Shown here: one piece after another, positions 37,171-47,443 of the stretch | Position numbering within the stretch: the stretch's first letter is position 1 | How the letters are laid out: each line of letters begins with the position of its first letter | Assembly (NCBI GenBank): GCA_021777055.1 | Contig: JAIQZO010000093.1 | Coordinates: forward strand, 1 to 64,000 | DNA from: Candidatus Anammoxibacter sp. | GTDB lineage: Bacteria; Planctomycetota; Brocadiia; Brocadiales; Anammoxibacteraceae | Direction of reading: 5' to 3' | Length of the DNA stretch: 64,000 bases | Notes under the pieces: generated by a model | Seen by the model: only the letters and a program-made list of their open reading frames with translations | Databases searched by the model: none | Told to the model about the DNA's origin: nothing | Program-made: the position numbers and the translations under genes

Positions 37171-38880
37171 CTACCCCAAAGCATTGAATTTGACCTTAAA
37201 GGTGACACCTTTATTTTCCTCACCTTCAACCAGTATGGTTCCATTTTGCGCTTCAACCGCCATCTTGCAAAATGCAAGTCCAAGCCCCACACCAGACTTT
37301 TTTCTATTTTTACCAGATTCTATTTGAAAATATTTGTCAAATATTTTTTCCTTATACTCTTCGGGTATCCCCTGCCCATTATCTGATACACTGATAGTGG
37401 CCCACTTATCATTTATTGACGTTGATATTATCAGTGAATCCCGGGTGTGCTTCAAACCATTATTTACAAGGTTTTGCAGGATTCTCACCAGCAGTTTACT
37501 ATCTGCCAATGCTATTATTTCATTCAATTCAGTCTTAACTGACAAATGTATGCCTTTCTCTTCAGCCTGAGGAATAAATTGATTGTAAATCTCTTTAACA
37601 ATCTGTGATACGTTTAAAGGCTCAAGAGTTATAGGCATCTTGCCAGACTCAAACCTGGAAACATCAAGAACGCTTTTTAGCAATACAGCTATATCATCAA
37701 CAGCTCTAACAATTCTCTGGGTATTTTTAGTCGTAGATTCATTATTATCATCACCTGCTTGCATAATCTGCACAGACCCTTTAATTACACCTAATGAATT
37801 TCTCATGTCATGGACCAGCATATGTGCCATTGTATCACGTGCCAATTCGGCCTTTTGTAAAGCAGCATAATTATCCTTCAGTCTTTTAAGAGATTTTTTC
37901 AGTTCGTTAGTTCGTACATCTACAGTCTTTTCAAGATTGTTACGTTCCATAGCTAGCTCATCTTCAATGAGCTTACGCGCAGTAATATCTTCGTTAATTC
38001 CAATAAAATGTTTTATTGTACCATCCTGACCTCTAAGTGGTGATATCGATACCAAATTCCAGCAAAGCTCTCCATTTTTTTTCTTATTCTGTAGTTCACC
38101 TTTCCACTGATATCCCGCAATAATAGTATCCCATAAACGTTTATAAACTTTAAAAAGTTGTGCCCCCGATTTTAGAATTCGTGGATTCTTGCCAATGACC
38201 TCTTCTGGTTCATACCCTGTTGTTACTGTAAACTGAGGATTAACATATTCGAGGTTACCTTGCGGGTCAGTAATCATTACAGAAACCGGACTCTGCTCAA
38301 CCACTTCTGACAATACGCTCAATTCAGCATTGGCCTTTCTCTTTTCAGTAATGTCTGTTAGTGATGTCCTGCATAACCCGGTATTGTCTGAACCTTCGAC
38401 ATATATACTTTCAAAATTAGCATGAAATTTACCACCATGTTTCTTGATGCATCTTAGTTCGCATGACTGAGCGCTTTTTGTCTTAAACACTTTCCGAAGA
38501 TACAGATGAAAACTATCTTTGTCCTCATTGGCAACATAATTTCCAAACCTTGATTTGAAAAGCGTATGCCTTTCTATATCAAGCATCCTGCTTGCGGTTA
38601 GATTTACCTCCAGAATAATCCCATCCTTATCAAGAGTAAGATACCCTACAGGCGCAAAATCATAGAGATTCGTATACTTACAATGAGATGCTTCAAGCAG
38701 CAGTTGAGTCTGCCGAAGTTCTTCATTCTGAATCTCCAGCTCCTCCTGATGAACCCTCAGCTCATGGATAATCTTCTGGACATCGGCTCCGGAATCTTCA
38801 TCAAACGATGGATCCTTTAATCTAATTTTTTCTTCTGCAAGGATTCGTAACCTGGTGAATTCCTTCTTTAACTTTTTCAT
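37171..38880 (-). CDS. PAS-domain histidine kinase
   Basis: A soluble sensor kinase of about 569 residues from the ATG at 38880 (MKKLKKEFTRL), which has an AAAGGA site 6-8 bases upstream. Longer starts would overlap the previous gene. The order is an N-terminal coiled coil (ELRVHQEELEIQNEEL), PAS (FAPVGYLTLDKDG), PAS-PAC (VVEQSPVSVMITDPQGN to EDITARK), HisKA with the phosphoacceptor in LVHDMRNSLG, and HATPase_c with DNGQGIPEE and GVGLGLAFCKM. The last Gly box GLGLAF is complete, so it should be active. It lies 95 bp downstream of a CheB-CheR-PAS gene on the same strand. No response regulator is adjacent. Confidence 0.92.
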   Translation of the reverse strand: MKKLKKEFTRLRILAEEKIRLKDPSFDEDSGADVQKIIHELRVHQEELEIQNEELRQTQLLLEASHCKYTNLYDFAPVGYLTLDKDGIILEVNLTASRMLDIERHTLFKSRFGNYVANEDKDSFHLYLRKVFKTKSAQSCELRCIKKHGGKFHANFESIYVEGSDNTGLCRTSLTDITEKRKANAELSVLSEVVEQSPVSVMITDPQGNLEYVNPQFTVTTGYEPEEVIGKNPRILKSGAQLFKVYKRLWDTIIAGYQWKGELQNKKKNGELCWNLVSISPLRGQDGTIKHFIGINEDITARKLIEDELAMERNNLEKTVDVRTNELKKSLKRLKDNYAALQKAELARDTMAHMLVHDMRNSLGVIKGSVQIMQAGDDNNESTTKNTQRIVRAVDDIAVLLKSVLDVSRFESGKMPITLEPLNVSQIVKEIYNQFIPQAEEKGIHLSVKTELNEIIALADSKLLVRILQNLVNNGLKHTRDSLIISTSINDKWATISVSDNGQGIPEEYKEKIFDKYFQIESGKNRKKSGVGLGLAFCKMAVEAQNGTILVEGEENKGVTFKVKFNALG

Positions 38881-38974
38881 TTCATTTCCTTTTACATCTC
38901 CATGCACAACAGGAAACAGAGCATAATTGCACACCATGATACAAGACAGATCATTGTAACGAACTGATAGCAGC

Positions 38975-41893
38975 CTAACTGCTAACAACTCTCCCTTCCT
39001 TTATCTTCGTTATATCTTTCATGATGTAAATAACGTGTGACACCTCTCCATCATTGTTAATCGTAGGCAACGCAGTTACTTCAAAATGAACATTAAATCG
39101 TGACTCAAAGAAATCATACGTTACAGGCCTCTTTTCATCTATAGCCTTCATATGCGGGCAGTTAAAGGTCTCATTGCCAGAACAATGTAGCACATCAAAA
39201 CACTTTTTCCCAACAAATTTTTCAGGTTCACTTTTAAAGAACTTAGCGTAAGCCTTATTCACTCTAAGTATCTTACGATCTTTATCAAGGAAAGAGACTA
39301 AATCGGTTACTAGATCTAAAGTAGTGTCCATCTCTTTGACTATCCGCTTGGCAATCGATTCTGTCCGTTTACGTTCCGTAATATCCACAAATCTAATAAC
39401 TACTCCATCAACAAGGTTTTCTGTTGTTCTGTAAGGCAGGATATGCATGGAAAACCATTTACCACCTTTTGCCTCTACCTCCGCGTCTTTTCTTTTTAGT
39501 GTGTCAAATACTTCTTCCGCTTCATTAATAATGTTTTCATGCATCACTTTTGAAGTAATATCTCTAATAGAACGGCCAATATCAGATGGTATCAGACTAA
39601 ACAATTCGGTTACAGACGGAGTATATCGTTTTACACATAGGTTTGTATCCAGAAAAATTATTCCCGTTTCAATACTAGTAAGAAGGTTATTCAGATCGTT
39701 ATTAGCATGTGATAATTCCTCAATCTTTTGCTGAAGTTCCGCATTTACAGTTTGCAACTCTTCATTCGCGGATTGCATCTCTTCTTGGGAGGTCTCCAAC
39801 TCCTCATTTGTTGATTGCAACTCTTCATTTATAGATTGTCTCTCTGTAACGGCACTTTTACGTTCCATGTTAGAGCATTCAAGTTCTTTAATCGTTTCCA
39901 GTAAATATTGCTTTGTAGAGTTTAGTTCCTGTTCAAGCGCAACGACCTCCGGGCTGATATCATTCTCATCTGGAATAACTTCTTCACCACTTCTTTTATT
40001 TATGCCGGGAACAAAATCATCAAATACTATCAAAAGTAATCCGCTTTGGTAATCGGAACGAGAAAGCGGTTTAACAATAAGATTATAGGTCAGAAATTCT
40101 TTACCATGTCTTATCTTCAGTCTTTCATGAATAACTGGTTTTCCCTCTTTTACAACTTTATGAAGCACCACGCTTAATTCATACCTAAGACTTTCCTTTG
40201 CCATCTTTAAGACATTATAGCTGGGTTCACCAGCAGGAACAACGAGATATCTCTCTATTGCCCCATGTGAATAGATAACCTCATACCCACCATTTACCAA
40301 AACGCACGCAGGAGCATATTCTCTGAGAATAGCCTTGTCCATTAAATCATGCGCTTTAATTGACACTGTCGTTCTTTTTTCTAATGTTTTTAATCCCGAA
40401 TCAATGGGGAAGAGATTCTGTCGCGCATATTTGAAAGAGGTCTCCAGCCCACCCCCGGTCTTGTGCTGAAAAAGATTATACTTTATATCGATAGATGTAA
40501 ACGTATCAGAAAACGCACCGATACTTTCCGATGTGCCCATCAAGAGATAGCCGTCCTGATTTAAAGAATAATGAAACGTTTTTAGTATCTTTTTCTGCAA
40601 TGTTGAATTCATATAAATTACGAGGTTGCGGCAACTAATCAGATCTATTTTTGAAAACGGAGGTGACTTAACTATATTGTGTATGGCAAATATAACCATC
40701 TCCCTAACTTGCTTTACTACCCTATATCCGTTTTCTTCCTTTGTGAAGAATTTACCTAACTTTTCTGTAGAGACATCAGCAACTATGTTTGCAGGATAAA
40801 TACCTTTTCGAGCAAATTCTATAGCATCCGCATTTAGATCTGTAGCAAATATTTGTAGACTAAAAAAACTGTTTTCTTTCTCCATATGTTCTAAAAACAA
40901 CATGGCGATTGAATATGCCTCTTCCCCGGTAGCACAGCCCGGTACCCAGATGCGTAATGAACGAAAAGTATGATTTTGCTTAAACAGGGAGGGTATGACC
41001 TTCTCTGTTAGCAGATTAAATACGGCAGGATCTCTGAAGAAGCTGGTTAATGTAATGAGAAGGTCTTTATAGATATTCTCTACCTCTTCAGGCTTATTAC
41101 GGACAAGATCATAATAATCAGTTATATTATTAAGCAGATTAATGGCTATTCTCCGCTCAATCCTACGTTTAATAGTACTTTGTTTGTATTGGCTAAAATC
41201 GTGCCCTGTGCAGCTGCGTACAAGCAGAAGTATCTTTTGAATGTAATCCTCGTAATCCGCCGGCTTATTATGTCTCTGTTCATGACGTATAACGTATCGA
41301 TGCTTTACATAGTTGATAAGTTTCTCAGGCATCTCTTCTACATTCAAAACATAATCTACCAGGCCTGTTCCCATTGCGCTACTTGGCATGCCACAGTATC
41401 TGGCCTGGTTCCTTTCCTGAACCATCGCCATTCCACCTGCGGACTTTATTGTTTTCAGCCCTAATGCACCGTCACTTCCTGAACCTGACAGAATAATACA
41501 AATGGCATTCTTGCCTTGATCTTCGGAAAGGGAACGAAGAAAATAATCAACACTAAACCTCTTTTCATGAGATTCAGCAGGATCAATCAACTGAAATGCA
41601 CGGTTTATAACTGCAATATCTTTGCCTGGAGGGTTAAGGTATATCTGGTTCTTCTCTATTTTCATGCCATCTTTAATATGCAACACCTTCATCTTTGTAT
41701 ATTTCTTCAAAAGAGAGTCCATAATACTTTTATGCTCTGGAGCTAAATGCTGGATAACAACAAAGGCCAAATTAGTTTGAGAAGGCATGTTGGCAAAAAG
41801 AGCTTCAATTGCAACCAACCCCCCAGCAGAGGCTCCTATACCTACAATAGGAAAGTCTTCTTTGTTACAGTCAATGTTCTTTTCTTGGCTCAT
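38975..41893 (-). CDS. CheB-CheR-PAS fusion protein
   Basis: A 972-residue fusion. CheB methylesterase: S22 (GASAGG), H49 (VIQHLAPEH) and D141 (SGSGSDGALG) form its triad, without the usual receiver domain. CheR methyltransferase (about 210-470): TSFFRDPAVF, WVPGCATGEEAYSIAM for SAM binding, and SCRNLVIYM. Then a long coiled coil (about 645-745, TNEELETSQEEMQSANEELQ) and two PAS domains, the last with C-x5-HC-x8-CPH near its end. Such fusions act in sensory adaptation or in signalling unrelated to flagella. It is followed by the PAS histidine kinase and probably forms a signalling pair with it. Confidence 0.93.
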   Translation of the reverse strand: MSQEKNIDCNKEDFPIVGIGASAGGLVAIEALFANMPSQTNLAFVVIQHLAPEHKSIMDSLLKKYTKMKVLHIKDGMKIEKNQIYLNPPGKDIAVINRAFQLIDPAESHEKRFSVDYFLRSLSEDQGKNAICIILSGSGSDGALGLKTIKSAGGMAMVQERNQARYCGMPSSAMGTGLVDYVLNVEEMPEKLINYVKHRYVIRHEQRHNKPADYEDYIQKILLLVRSCTGHDFSQYKQSTIKRRIERRIAINLLNNITDYYDLVRNKPEEVENIYKDLLITLTSFFRDPAVFNLLTEKVIPSLFKQNHTFRSLRIWVPGCATGEEAYSIAMLFLEHMEKENSFFSLQIFATDLNADAIEFARKGIYPANIVADVSTEKLGKFFTKEENGYRVVKQVREMVIFAIHNIVKSPPFSKIDLISCRNLVIYMNSTLQKKILKTFHYSLNQDGYLLMGTSESIGAFSDTFTSIDIKYNLFQHKTGGGLETSFKYARQNLFPIDSGLKTLEKRTTVSIKAHDLMDKAILREYAPACVLVNGGYEVIYSHGAIERYLVVPAGEPSYNVLKMAKESLRYELSVVLHKVVKEGKPVIHERLKIRHGKEFLTYNLIVKPLSRSDYQSGLLLIVFDDFVPGINKRSGEEVIPDENDISPEVVALEQELNSTKQYLLETIKELECSNMERKSAVTERQSINEELQSTNEELETSQEEMQSANEELQTVNAELQQKIEELSHANNDLNNLLTSIETGIIFLDTNLCVKRYTPSVTELFSLIPSDIGRSIRDITSKVMHENIINEAEEVFDTLKRKDAEVEAKGGKWFSMHILPYRTTENLVDGVVIRFVDITERKRTESIAKRIVKEMDTTLDLVTDLVSFLDKDRKILRVNKAYAKFFKSEPEKFVGKKCFDVLHCSGNETFNCPHMKAIDEKRPVTYDFFESRFNVHFEVTALPTINNDGEVSHVIYIMKDITKIKEGRVVSS

Positions 41894-42346
41894 AAAATAT
41901 TTAGTTAGTAGATTATAGGAATCAATAAGTCAAAGATTTGTATTAGAGACTTCGGCGGAATTTTTAGCTCTTAAGTAAGCGCAAAACTTTTACAAAATTA
42001 TCATTTTTCGTTCTTTTCTTATAAATTTATCAATCTTTCATTATAACAGAAAACAAAGAATTGTTGAGCTAATTACAGATCACAACACAAATTAAGCACC
42101 CCCTAAAGCAATAAAGGAAAAAATAATAGCACACCCTGTTAATCTTCAAGAGTTATAAAATTGTCATAAAATACCTGGCAACAACTAATCTCTAATGTGC
42201 CACCATTACTCCTAAACAACTCCATTAGCACTACTTCCATTTAATCACCTGCAAAAAAACTATCTTTCTGATTAAATTGTTTTTTACAAGAAAATCAGCA
42301 CTCGAAATCACAAGATTGCAATAGAAATTACAGATAATAATAAATA
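41894..42346. other. Non-coding upstream region
   Basis: No gene is seen. A block near 41985-42060 (ACTTTTACAAAATTATCA, TTATAAATTTATCAA) is repeated near 52705-52770, upstream of the porin gene. Divergent promoters for the CheB-CheR-PAS gene (minus) and the GAF-PAS gene (plus) should lie in this gap. Confidence 0.5.
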
Positions 42347-42362
42347 TTACACAAATGTGTAA
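42347..42362 (+). promoter_or_regulatory. Palindromic putative activator site (UAS), copy 1
   Basis: TTACACAAATGTGTAA has 7-bp arms around two central bases. It lies 73 bases before the sigma-54-like -24 element. A near-identical site with the same spacing lies upstream of the porin gene (52814-52829). The activator is inferred, perhaps the NtrC-type protein at 55418. Confidence 0.6.
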
Positions 42363-42435
42363 ACTTAAGAAAAAGCAAACCTTATGATGCACCTTGGTAA
42401 TTTTATTGAGCAGAAATCTTCTTTATATCTCATGT

Positions 42436-42451
42436 TGGCACAGTTATCGCT
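42436..42451 (+). promoter_or_regulatory. Sigma-54-like -24/-12 promoter, copy 1
   Basis: TGGCAC, a 5-base spacer, then TCGCT: the pattern of the sigma-54 consensus TGGCAC-N5-TTGC with one mismatch at the -12 block. It is about 95 bases before the ATG at 42546. The sequence around it (42410-42475) is nearly repeated at 52878-52945. Confidence 0.65.
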
Positions 42452-42545
42452 TATATAGAATTTAACATCAGGCGGATTTTTCGCTTTTATATATTAATGT
42501 TAGGTGGGGTGAATAATTGCTATTTTATGAGGAAATTCTCTAACA

Positions 42546-43463
42546 ATGTTTAATGCCACAAATCAAATCCAAAATGAACACGTTTGCAAAGCTCATATAA
42601 ACTATGAAAAAGTCTTGGCTGATTATTCACAATATTCAATTACGACTGTTGATATTAAAGCATTAAGCGATAAAGGAGTTAACCTGATAGCAAAATCACT
42701 TAATATTGATTCCTGTAATGTATTAGAGCATGTTCCGGAAAGCAACTGTTTTATCATGAAATCTGGTGCGGGATGGAATGGACCTATTATGGAGAATTCC
42801 GTTATTGATGTTGGGGATAATTCTCTTTCGAAATATACGGTAATGAACAAAGAAGCTGTTATTGCAGAAAATCTCCATACAGATAAACGCTTCCATGTCT
42901 CTTGTTTACTTAAGAACCATGGAATAACAAGCTGTATAACTGTAAATATTAATGATGGCAGAAATCTTTTTGGTGTGTTGGGAGTTTATTCAACCAAAAA
43001 GTTAAAATTTGCCGAATGCGATATATCTTTCTTACAAGCCATGGCCAACATTCTTGCAATGTCTATCAATTATGCAACACTCCAAAATAGACACAAGGTA
43101 TTATCAAAAGCAATAGAACGGAGCTCCAATATAGTAATGATTACAGACACAAACGGTAAGATTAATTACATCAACCACAAATATCTGGATAAAGTAGACT
43201 ATCCTGAAGAAGTAATACTGGGTGGAAAAATAGATATATTTGAACTAAACAGAACACAACCTTATGTGTTTGATCATTTATTAAAGGGAATTAACTCTGA
43301 AGATCAAGCAGCAAAAGGATTTTGCCATAACAAAATGGACAAAATCCAATGTTGGGAAGAAGTAAAAGTTTCACCACTAAAGGATAAAAAAGGAGTAGTA
43401 ACCAACTTTTTAGTAGTAAAAAGTGATATATCCTTACTAAAGCAAAAAGAAGTTAAAAAATAA
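42546..43463 (+). CDS. GAF-PAS sensory protein without output domain
   Basis: A 305-residue soluble protein. Residues about 30-185 form a GAF domain (LIAKSLNIDSCNVLE ... LFGVLGVYSTKKLKF ... DISFLQAMANILAMSI), and 190-300 a PAS domain with a PAC-like end (AIERSSNIVMITDTNGKINYINHKY). There is no kinase, cyclase or receiver domain. It may pass a small-molecule or redox signal to a partner protein by contact. It stands behind a sigma-54-like promoter and ahead of a cyclic-nucleotide-binding gene and a chemoreceptor gene. Confidence 0.88.
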   Translation: MFNATNQIQNEHVCKAHINYEKVLADYSQYSITTVDIKALSDKGVNLIAKSLNIDSCNVLEHVPESNCFIMKSGAGWNGPIMENSVIDVGDNSLSKYTVMNKEAVIAENLHTDKRFHVSCLLKNHGITSCITVNINDGRNLFGVLGVYSTKKLKFAECDISFLQAMANILAMSINYATLQNRHKVLSKAIERSSNIVMITDTNGKINYINHKYLDKVDYPEEVILGGKIDIFELNRTQPYVFDHLLKGINSEDQAAKGFCHNKMDKIQCWEEVKVSPLKDKKGVVTNFLVVKSDISLLKQKEVKK

Positions 43464-43550
43464 TGGAAAATTGCACAAGGCTACCTAGTACAGCATCAAC
43501 GTTCTAGTGACGGGTATGATTTCTTAAGTCTTGTCAGTTGTTAACTACTC

Positions 43551-43698
43551 AGGTGGATAGACTGAAGGCTGAAGACTGAAGGTGAAGGCATAAGGCATAA
43601 AGCATAAAACATTTTAGGTTGCCAGGCTAAAGGCAAAAAGCAAAAGCTACAGTCTTTTTGCCTTTAAGCTTTACCTTCAGCCTTCAGTCTATCCACCT
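43551..43698. repeat. Palindromic intergenic repeat (CTTCAGCCTTCAG family), copy 2
   Basis: AGGTGGATAGACTGAAGGCT continues four more bases (43551-43574) and is perfectly inverted at 43675-43698. The centre has further A/G-rich words such as AAGGCATAAGGCATAAAGC. It is the clearest member of the family, also present at 27249-27369. Confidence 0.85.
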
Positions 43699-43806
43699 AT
43701 GTAGTTGCTATCTGTTAACAAAAAGAGTTTAGATCGCAGGGCTATATCGCCAATACAACATAGACGTTGTACTAGGCCGCTGCAGTAAATACTGATGAAG
43801 GGAAAA

Positions 43807-44265
43807 ATGTTACTTAAAGATAGAATTAAAGGATTCGATATCTTTGCAGGATTATGTCCTGATGAATTGGAGGAAATCATACCTCTTTGTCAGATATGTA
43901 ATTTCAACGCAGATGAAATAATAGTTGAAGAGGATGCAATAGGCTCCGCCCTTTATATTATATTGGAAGGTAGATTAGAGGTTAAAATGAGAACACCGCA
44001 GCCTCAAATGCCAGAAAATGCAGACAAACTCATCGCCACACGAAAAGCGGGAGATATTTTTGGTGTAATGTCCTTTATGAAAAAAGACCGCACAGTTGCT
44101 CGCTTAACGGCAATAGAAAAAGTGGTCGTAATTAAGATTGATGGTGACAAACTAAATAAGTTATTCGAAAACAACAATCATTTAGGATATTTGATAATGC
44201 GAAATATTGCTTTAATTTTAGACCAAAGACTAATTGATCTTTTCTTCAAATTAAGGAACGGTTAA
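43807..44265 (+). CDS. Cyclic-nucleotide-binding-domain protein, second copy
   Basis: About 152 residues forming a single cNMP-binding domain: GSALYIILEGRLEVKM, AGDIFGVMSFMKKDRTVARLTA. The phosphate cassette is looser than in the protein at 2662 (G-D-I-F-G-V-M-S in place of G-E-x-x-G-E), so cyclic nucleotide binding is uncertain. There is no HTH. ATG at 43807 is chosen because AAGGG lies 6 bases before it. It is 39 bp upstream of the chemoreceptor gene. A decayed fragment of a close relative is at 55348-55412. Confidence 0.8.
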   Translation: MLLKDRIKGFDIFAGLCPDELEEIIPLCQICNFNADEIIVEEDAIGSALYIILEGRLEVKMRTPQPQMPENADKLIATRKAGDIFGVMSFMKKDRTVARLTAIEKVVVIKIDGDKLNKLFENNNHLGYLIMRNIALILDQRLIDLFFKLRNG

Positions 44266-44304
44266 ATAACTTAGCATTTTGTATGGAATAAAGGAGAATC
44301 TATT

Positions 44305-46539
44305 ATGGATAGCAAAAACGAGAATAATCAGTTAATAATCAAAAACGAAGATAATAGCGGAATCGGTCAACGTTCCGCCAAAAGCAGAAAAAGAGGTGTT
44401 TCTATGAATATTGGCACAAAAATGGGGATAGCGTTTGGAATTATTACTGTTTTACTAATTGGGGCAGTTGCTACCACAATTTTGAAAATAAAGTCCATGG
44501 GAACGGTAGAAACAGTTGAACGCCTTACAACCCTTCGCGTACCAACGGCTAATGCAAGTTTAATGACACTTAATGGTGTGAATCACTCCTTGGCCGCCTT
44601 ACGAGGATGGATTATTTTAGGCAAAGATAATTTCAAGCAAGAGCGTGCAATGGCCTGGTCTGAAGAGATAAAATCTTCATTGGCAGAGATGGAAAAGTTG
44701 TCCGCCAATTGGACTAACCCCACAAATGTAGAGAAATTAGACATTATACGGAAAAATATAAGGCTGTTTGAAAAATATCAACAGGAGATAGAGGATATTG
44801 CGAACACTATAGATAATACGCCCGCGTCTAAAATACTGTTTGAGCAAGCAGCACCTCAAGTGGCAATAATGGCAGAAAACATTACAAAAATGATAGATTT
44901 GGAAGCAGAACTTGAAGCCACCGCAGATAGAAAGGCTTTACTCGGTATGATGGCGGATGTCCGTGGTACCCTGGGACTGGGAGTTGGAAATATCCGGGCA
45001 TACCTGCTTTCAGGAGATGAGAAGTTCAGGAAAGGGTTTGAAAAATTGTGGGGGAAAAACAGTAGACGCTTTAATGATTTAACAAACAACAAAAACCTTT
45101 TGACACCGCAGCAAATGGATGCCTTTGGCAAGTTAAAGATAGCAAGAGCAACCTTTACCCCTTTTCCAGCAGAGATGTTTCGTATAAGAGGTGGTAATGA
45201 ATGGAACCTTGCAAATGCATGGCTTGGGACAAAAGCTGCACCCACCGCATCTGCGATTAAAGAGCAGTTGGAGTATATGGTCGCAAACCAGAAACAGTTG
45301 ATAGAGAATGACAGACTTGCGGTTAGTAGTGCTTTCGGTTCTTTGTTTCTAATAGAATGGATTTTGTTAGGAGTCGGCATTATTATTGCACCTTTGATCG
45401 GCCTCTATATGACTAGGTCAATCACAAAACCCATCGGCCTTATTGTAGATGCCATCAAACGGGTCGCCGGCGGAGATTATACAAAACAGGTTAACATTAA
45501 TAGTAGAGATGAACTTGGTGTTCTGGGTGACACATTTAATGAAATGGTAAAAGAGTTAAGGACAGACCTGCTTAATATTAAGGTAAATGCCCAAACTGTG
45601 TCTGCTGCGTCAGAAGAGCTATCCGCAGTTTCGACCCAAATGGCATCCGGTGCGGAGGAGATAGTAACACAGATTACTAACGTTTCCGGTGCAACCGAAG
45701 AGATGTCCAGTAACATTAATATGATGGCATCTGCCGCGGAAGAGATGAGTGCAAATGCTACAACCGTATCGTCAGCTTCAGAACAGCTTTCTAGTAATAT
45801 GAATATGGTGGCATCTGCGGTAGAACAGATGACGGCATCAATTAACGATGTTGCCAAGAACTCAAAAGAGGCATCGACTGTTGCTAATCATGCAACGGAA
45901 ATGTCGACCACCGCAACAAATACTATGGATATGCTTGGAACCGCTGCCAGTGAAATAGGAAATGTTACAGAGGTTATAAAACGTATCGCAGAACAAACAA
46001 ATCTCCTTGCCCTGAACGCAACAATTGAGGCCGCCTCAGCTGGAGACGCGGGTAAAGGATTTGCCGTTGTTGCTAATGAGATAAAAGAACTTGCTAATCA
46101 GAGTGCACAAGCGGCAGAAGACATCGCTAATAAGATAGGCGGAGTACAGAACAACACGACTGACGCAATTAAGATAATAGGAGAGGTAACTGGTATTATT
46201 AATTCAATAAATGAATCAGTGTCTGTAATTAACAGTGCAGTATCTGAACAGACAAATGCAGCAAATGATATATCTGCAAACGTTGCGGAGGCTAGTTCAG
46301 GGGTCGGAGACATTGCTTCATCCATTTCAGAGGTAGCAACCGGTTCTAGTGATGTAGCAAAGAACGCAGGTGAAGCCGCAACAGGTACAAACGATGTTTC
46401 TGCCAATATCGGTGGTGTAAATGAATCGGTCGCCGAGAGTAGTAAGAATGCACAACAGGTTAATGTTTCAGCTGTTGATCTTGCAAAGGTGTCCGGAGAG
46501 CTTCAGACCGTAGTTAATCGTTTTAAACTTGATATCTAA
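44305..46539 (+). CDS. Methyl-accepting chemotaxis protein
   Basis: A 744-residue chemoreceptor. A cytoplasmic basic N-terminus leads to membrane helix 1 (about 41-61), then a large helical periplasmic sensor with repeated W and long helices (about 65-340), helix 2 (about 347-370), HAMP (371-425, [20 protein letters not shown]) and a long cytoplasmic signalling hairpin. The conserved tip reads [23 protein letters not shown] followed by [12 protein letters not shown], with Ser and Asp where most receptors have Arg and Glu (EAARAGE). A good AGGAG site precedes the ATG. No cheA/cheW/cheY genes are nearby, so it must signal to a core encoded elsewhere. Confidence 0.93.
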   Translation: MDSKNENNQLIIKNEDNSGIGQRSAKSRKRGVSMNIGTKMGIAFGIITVLLIGAVATTILKIKSMGTVETVERLTTLRVPTANASLMTLNGVNHSLAALRGWIILGKDNFKQERAMAWSEEIKSSLAEMEKLSANWTNPTNVEKLDIIRKNIRLFEKYQQEIEDIANTIDNTPASKILFEQAAPQVAIMAENITKMIDLEAELEATADRKALLGMMADVRGTLGLGVGNIRAYLLSGDEKFRKGFEKLWGKNSRRFNDLTNNKNLLTPQQMDAFGKLKIARATFTPFPAEMFRIRGGNEWNLANAWLGTKAAPTASAIKEQLEYMVANQKQLIENDRLAVSSAFGSLFLIEWILLGVGIIIAPLIGLYMTRSITKPIGLIVDAIKRVAGGDYTKQVNINSRDELGVLGDTFNEMVKELRTDLLNIKVNAQTVSAASEELSAVSTQMASGAEEIVTQITNVSGATEEMSSNINMMASAAEEMSANATTVSSASEQLSSNMNMVASAVEQMTASINDVAKNSKEASTVANHATEMSTTATNTMDMLGTAASEIGNVTEVIKRIAEQTNLLALNATIEAASAGDAGKGFAVVANEIKELANQSAQAAEDIANKIGGVQNNTTDAIKIIGEVTGIINSINESVSVINSAVSEQTNAANDISANVAEASSGVGDIASSISEVATGSSDVAKNAGEAATGTNDVSANIGGVNESVAESSKNAQQVNVSAVDLAKVSGELQTVVNRFKLDI

Positions 46540-47035
46540 AAAAACTCTTTAAGGAGGAATTTGATAACAGAAATGTGTTGAAAAAGCAAATACAGCCAAA
46601 GAGATACCTAAGGTGAAAGGCCTACTTGGCCATCAAGTTCTAATACAAGAAGAATTTAATAATGCAGAGATAAAACTTCTGTTCAAAATATTTAACTGAA
46701 GTTGAATATCATTTTAACCATTTTTTTATCTTAAAGATATGATTCAGATGCTTACATCTATTTCTTTACGTGCCCCACCCATGCAACAACAACTCTTAAC
46801 TATGGATAGAAATATTTGTTAATTATTAAATACTATATTAAGTTTACAAACATATAGTGTACCACCCATTAGAGATATTTCATCCGGAATTTTTTTGTAT
46901 TAGAAAGTTCACAGTTTTAAAAAGAGAGTAAATCTGCAAAATCATGGCATTACAAAATAAGCTGCATATTTTAACAAAACTGATTTTTATTTTTTAAGTC
47001 TACAAATAACAAAATACTAAAAGGAGGTTTTACAA
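46540..47035. other. Non-coding stretch before hemerythrin gene
   Basis: No gene or RNA is recognised in this AT-rich region. An AAGGAGGAATTTG at about 46550 looks like a ribosome site, but no frame follows. The promoter of the hemerythrin gene should lie here. Confidence 0.4.
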
Positions 47036-47443
47036 ATGGCATTTATGAATTGGAGTAAAGATTATAGTGTAAATGTTAATGAGATTGATACTCAACATAA
47101 AAAGCTTTTTGATATGGTAAACGAATATTCAGACGCACTGCAGCAAAAAAAATCAGCAGAAGCAGTAGGAAAATTAGTAAATGGGCTGGCATTGTATACT
47201 ATCTCCCATTTTAAAAACGAAGAGAAATTATTTGATAAATATGGGTACCCTGATGCGGGAGAGCACAAAAAAAAACATGCTGAATTATTAACGAAAGTTG
47301 CGGACATCAATAAAAAGGTTAAAGAAGGTACTATGGTTCTCTCCACTGAGGTAGGGTCATTTCTAAAAGAATGGCTCAACAACCATATTAAAATAGTTGA
47401 CAAACAATACAGTAAGTGTTTTAACGAAAATGGCTTGGCCTAA
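47036..47443 (+). CDS. Bacteriohemerythrin
   Basis: A 135-residue O2-binding di-iron protein. All seven ligands are in place: H21 (IDTQHKKLF), H58 and E62 (HFKNEE), H77 and H81 (EHKKKH), and H117 and D122 (HIKIVD). The helical bundle length is normal. AAGGAGG, a strong ribosome site, lies 9 bases before the ATG, which suggests high expression. In an anaerobe the role would be oxygen scavenging, storage or sensing. It lies between the chemoreceptor gene and the TRAP-type binding protein gene, but with large gaps. Confidence 0.95.
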   Translation: MAFMNWSKDYSVNVNEIDTQHKKLFDMVNEYSDALQQKKSAEAVGKLVNGLALYTISHFKNEEKLFDKYGYPDAGEHKKKHAELLTKVADINKKVKEGTMVLSTEVGSFLKEWLNNHIKIVDKQYSKCFNENGLA

